Source of the DNA: Synaphobranchus kaupii
Lineage: Eukaryota; Chordata; Actinopteri; Anguilliformes; Synaphobranchidae
Assembly: GCA_029718625.1 (NCBI GenBank)
Contig: CM056391.1
Location: 6,827,978-6,891,977 of the forward strand
DNA length: 64,000 nt
Direction of reading: 5' to 3'
The notes beneath the pieces are model-generated. The model was not told where the DNA came from and did not search any database. It worked only from the letters and a program-made list of their open reading frames with translations. A program made the position numbers and the translations under genes. The first letter of the stretch is position 1, and each line of letters starts with the position of its first letter. Positions 61,036-64,000 of the stretch are shown one piece after another.

Positions 61036-61865
61036 TGGGCCTCATTCATGAAGCGTTCCTACATATGCGCGTACATTTATGTTACGAAACGAGTTGGTAC
61101 GAAAAAATGACACCGGATTCATCAATCCGTGTGGGAAAGGCACGTATTCACGTACGAAGCGCGTCCACGTCATTTTGTGATTAGCATAAATCCACACCCA
61201 TGAATTGCCTTATATGGAGGCTTCCATTTAAAGGTCCATACCTAGGCTAAACGGCCCAGAAAAAGCAAAGGAAAGAATTATTCCGACACTGAAATCAAAG
61301 TTTTATTAGGAAAGGAAAAAAGTTAATCTGGTTTTTCACCTGAGCGCGAGATGGCGTTTCACCGACTTTTCAACAAAAACGTTCACTGGGGTGTGCAGTC
61401 TATGGCACCGATAACATTGGACAGGTTGGCAATTTCATAAAAAACCCAATTTACCTCCACCTGGCTTTGCATCTTGTAGGGGAACTGGATGCACGCTGGC
61501 ATTAGCTGGATTGAGCTGTTGACCACAATTGCAACCCTGGCAACAGACATGTAAGCCAATCATTTACAATCATAATTTATTACGTTTGCAATGTGTATTT
61601 CAAAGGCTACATTTAGTCTTGTGAATTTAACAGAAAATAAAAATAAATTCATATTCTAATCATCACTCAGAAGCTACATTTAGCGGCATTCTGAATTTAC
61701 AAACGCGGTGCACGTGCTCCCGAGTGGGTGTAAAATTTGTTAGTACGTGCGAACAAATCTCAGACACAGAAAACGTTGATGAATGCCAAAATACGGCCAA
61801 ACTTGCTAATACGAACAATTTACGTACAAATTTGTTCTGCTGACGTTTCATGAATGAGGCTCATT
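61036..61865 (-). mobile_element. PIF/Harbinger-type element, internally degraded
   Basis: Terminal inverted repeats share GCCTCATTCATGAA (61040-61053 on the plus strand; 61848-61861 inverted). Inside, on the minus strand, is a remnant of Harbinger transposase (see 61383-61490). ATT flanks both sides, possibly a 3-bp duplication. Sequence next to the tips is rich in GTACG and CGTAC motifs, as in related fish families. Confidence 0.75.
61383..61520 (-). pseudogene. Harbinger (HARBI1-like) transposase fragment
   Basis: Minus-strand translation gives PACIQFP, then FYEIANLSNVIGAIDCTP before a TGA at 61385-61383. The FYxIAxxxNVIGAIDC pattern is the hallmark around the first catalytic aspartate of PIF/Harbinger transposases and their domesticated relative HARBI1. 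Only about 45 residues are recognisable. The second and third acidic residues are absent, so it is non-functional. Confidence 0.75.
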
Positions 61866-62469
61866 GTGTCATTCCTTCAGTGAAGCTGACTGGTTAATCC
61901 CCTATGGAAAAAGAATATGCTGCAGTATATTGTAAACATATCATAATTATCTTCACAATATATTTAAAATATACTGGAGTATATTACATTTCCATAAGGG
62001 ATGTGCTTCTAGTCTAAATGTAACACCATCTGAGAACAGCCCCGCAAAATGAAAAAGCTTTGTTCAGAATAACTTACAATTTTATACCAGATGTAAAGCA
62101 GTGCTGTCATTAGTATCAGTAATAGTAGCGTAAAGCCTACGTTACAATTATTGAATCCTGTAATGGGATTTATCTGTGGATAGTTTGAGTTCTATGAAAG
62201 CGTCCACCTTTGCTCCAGACGATGATGTCGTGAAATTTCTGAACGTAAAAAAGCCGCGCAGAAGATGGGGGATGATAAAAGATGATGGCCCATCTGTGAG
62301 TGAATCGTAACCTGCGGTAAGGAAAGCGTTGGACCACCTGAACACCCTCGTCTACACAACCGCACGAGTCCTTGCTCTCGCTCTGCAATAGGATGCAGGG
62401 TTTTAAGCACCATTTACACCACCAAGAAAATTGTAAAAATGTTAATGGCATATTTTGGAACATTTCTGA

Positions 62470-62722
62470 AAGAGAGAGACATGTGATCACTGTGAGACAG
62501 GTGAGGTTGAGAAAGAAATACACGTCCTTCTACACTGCCTTAAATATAGAGAAATTCGGAATGATTTCTTTGAAAAAAACAACAATATTTACAAATTTTG
62601 CCAAACTTTCGGATGAAGAAAGGTTACCAATTCTACTGGGTGAAGAACACACAGCCCCACTAGCTGCCTTATATATAGCAACGACACAGATGCACAACAC
62701 CTGCAGTCAGTTAATAAGTTAA
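62470..62722 (+). pseudogene. LINE polyprotein C-terminal fragment with frameshift
   Basis: One frame reads CDHCETGEVEKEIHVLLHC from 62482 and ends at a TGA near 62611. A second frame continues with LSDEERLPILLGEE and AALYIATT to a stop at 62722. This two-cysteine, EIHxLLxC, LSDEEK, LLGE order is familiar from the C-terminal tails of fish and invertebrate LINE reverse transcriptases. The switch between frames marks at least one frameshift. I cannot define the upstream limit or the family. Confidence 0.55.
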
Positions 62723-63813
62723 GAGTATTGCGTATCATAAGTCGTTACATATGAGACTGAGTTGAGAAAGCTGTGGGGTGGGGGAAAAAAAAAGTTTTTC
62801 CTGTTCAAACATACTGTATACAACACCATAAAAGATTCAAAGCAGTTGTAGATTTATCTTTAGAAGAACTCAAAATCTAAGATTTTATTTAAAGGGAAAC
62901 CAAGAAATAAAATGAATCACAAGACATCAGACAACAGCTTGGGGGATATAGCACTGGTCTATCTTTTTGGTTAACTCAAAAATATGCCATGTAACACAGA
63001 AGTCGAGGGAGGAGGATTGTGATGAAGATTCAAAGGAAAACTGAAGCTACAGAGGGAGGTCCCATGTGAATCACCCAACAAGACAACTACAGAAAGAGTT
63101 ACACATTGTTACTCACAATAGCTTCCTTTCTTTCTCAGAGTGCAAGCACTGCCTATTTCACTGTGTACCTTCGGAAAGAGAGCTACAATAACCTCGACTT
63201 ACTGCGCCAGAGCCCGCACAGTGTATACAACTTAAGACATCACCTTGTGCATTCAGTACCAGACCTGGGTCAAATGATCATTTGGAGTATTTGCCCATTT
63301 AGATTACGAGTACGTTTACTGCAGATCTCAGACTATTTAAAATGTTACAAAGGACAGGTGTTTAAGATGAAGTAGAATCCTTATAAGAAATTAATTATAA
63401 AACGAAAAGAAACATTGGAGAAACTATTCACCAACATTCAGTACAAAATTCTTCTTTTATACGATTTTTATTTTTGGTTCAAAACATGTTTTGCTGAGTG
63501 TTTTCCAACTTTAACTGCCACTAAATAATTATTTCAAATATGAGGTCAAGAGATATTTAAACTGTTTATCTATTAATTTAACCCCAGGAAACGGAGAAAC
63601 CACCAACAGTATTTTCCATGTGTATCCCATCCAAAGAAAATCTCTGATATTCTGTAAGCATTCAGCATGCTTACTTATTGAGCCATATCCGTATAATAAA
63701 CAAATCCACAATAGTAAAACAATACAATCATTCAACATATTCATATTACTAATGAGGATTTATAAAGTTTTTTCAACTTGACAATTGCAACGTTTGTTTA
63801 TTTCTGTGGAAAC
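62723..63813. other. Unique AT-rich sequence with an old repeat fragment
   Basis: CCAGACCTGGGTCAAATGAT near 63260 resembles a common fish MITE tip. An 89-codon open frame covers it and is not protein-like. Confidence 0.4.
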
Positions 63814-63993
63814 CAGGGGGCCTGTATCACAAAGCAGGCTTATTGAGTTAGCTGGATAACTGCACTGAGTAAAACCTGGGACAGCTCTTTTTTTACTTCT
63901 GTCCATGTTCCATATTTGGGAGGGTGCCTGGTTTTACTCAGTGCAGTTTATCCAGCTAACTCAGTAATCCTGATTTGTGATACAGGCCCCTGG
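63814..63993. mobile_element. MITE with GGCCTGTATCACAAA inverted ends
   Basis: The left end GGCCTGTATCACAAAGCAGG is matched by the inverted right end GGCCTGTATCACAAATCAGG. Inner blocks GAGTTAGCTGGATAA and CTGCACTGAGTAAAACC also recur inverted, so almost all of the 180 bp is palindromic. Superfamily unclear; a Harbinger relative is possible. Confidence 0.75.
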
Positions 63994-64000
63994 ATACTTA

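Noticed and set aside
63106..63375. 89-codon open frame near the right end
   Set aside because: It covers a repeat-like motif (CCAGACCTGGGTCAAAT) and has no recognisable domain.

Overview
This window is vertebrate, almost certainly teleost fish, nuclear DNA. It has very long CA/TG microsatellites, several minisatellites, tRNA-derived SINE sequence with an L2-type 3' tail, an RTE-type LINE 3' end, hAT, PIF/Harbinger and piggyBac-like elements, and a fish-style LINE with an intact reading frame. There are no bacterial or viral gene clusters. Most open frames are chance frames through simple repeats.

Host coding content is very small. The only host exon I can support lies on the minus strand at 57617-57816. 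It is a terminal exon with one complete C2H2 zinc finger and a short acidic tail, preceded by a good splice acceptor. I recognise it, from memory and with moderate confidence, as the last exon of a znf536-like gene. The gene would run leftwards, with upstream exons beyond 64 kb and its 3' UTR somewhere below 57616. In other vertebrates ZNF536 borders a large gene desert shared with TSHZ3, which fits the roughly 57 kb without exons to the left. Several unique, AT-rich, homeodomain-site-rich stretches there look like candidate conserved non-coding elements, but conservation cannot be judged from one sequence.

Layout: 1-6.9 kb is unique sequence, TG microsatellites and a 110-bp hairpin. At 6.94-10.67 kb a solo LTR (minus orientation, 6-bp direct flanks) is split by a 5'-truncated but open L2/CR1-group LINE. 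From 10.8 to 15.7 kb come three large CA/TG tracts and ATT repeats. From 16.3 to 31.2 kb come hAT-type MITEs with 8-bp target duplications, a 33-bp minisatellite, a palindromic piggyBac-like MITE in TTAA and an RTE 3' end. At 34.6-35.3 kb lies an almost fully palindromic hAT-type element with a perfect 8-bp duplication. From 36.8 to 44.5 kb three minisatellites follow one another, ending in a 3.8 kb array of about 127 copies of a 30-bp unit, each carrying a CCAATCAGC box. From 44.5 to 55 kb there is a SINE, further minisatellites (81, 49 and 26 bp) and unique sequence. From 55 to 58 kb is the zinc-finger exon and its probable 3' UTR. From 58 to 64 kb come MITEs, a Harbinger element with a recognisable transposase remnant, a LINE C-terminal fragment and a further MITE.

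I found no convincing new gene system. The most unusual objects are the CCAAT-box satellite, the nested LTR/LINE insertion, and the set of palindromic elements with readable target-site duplications.
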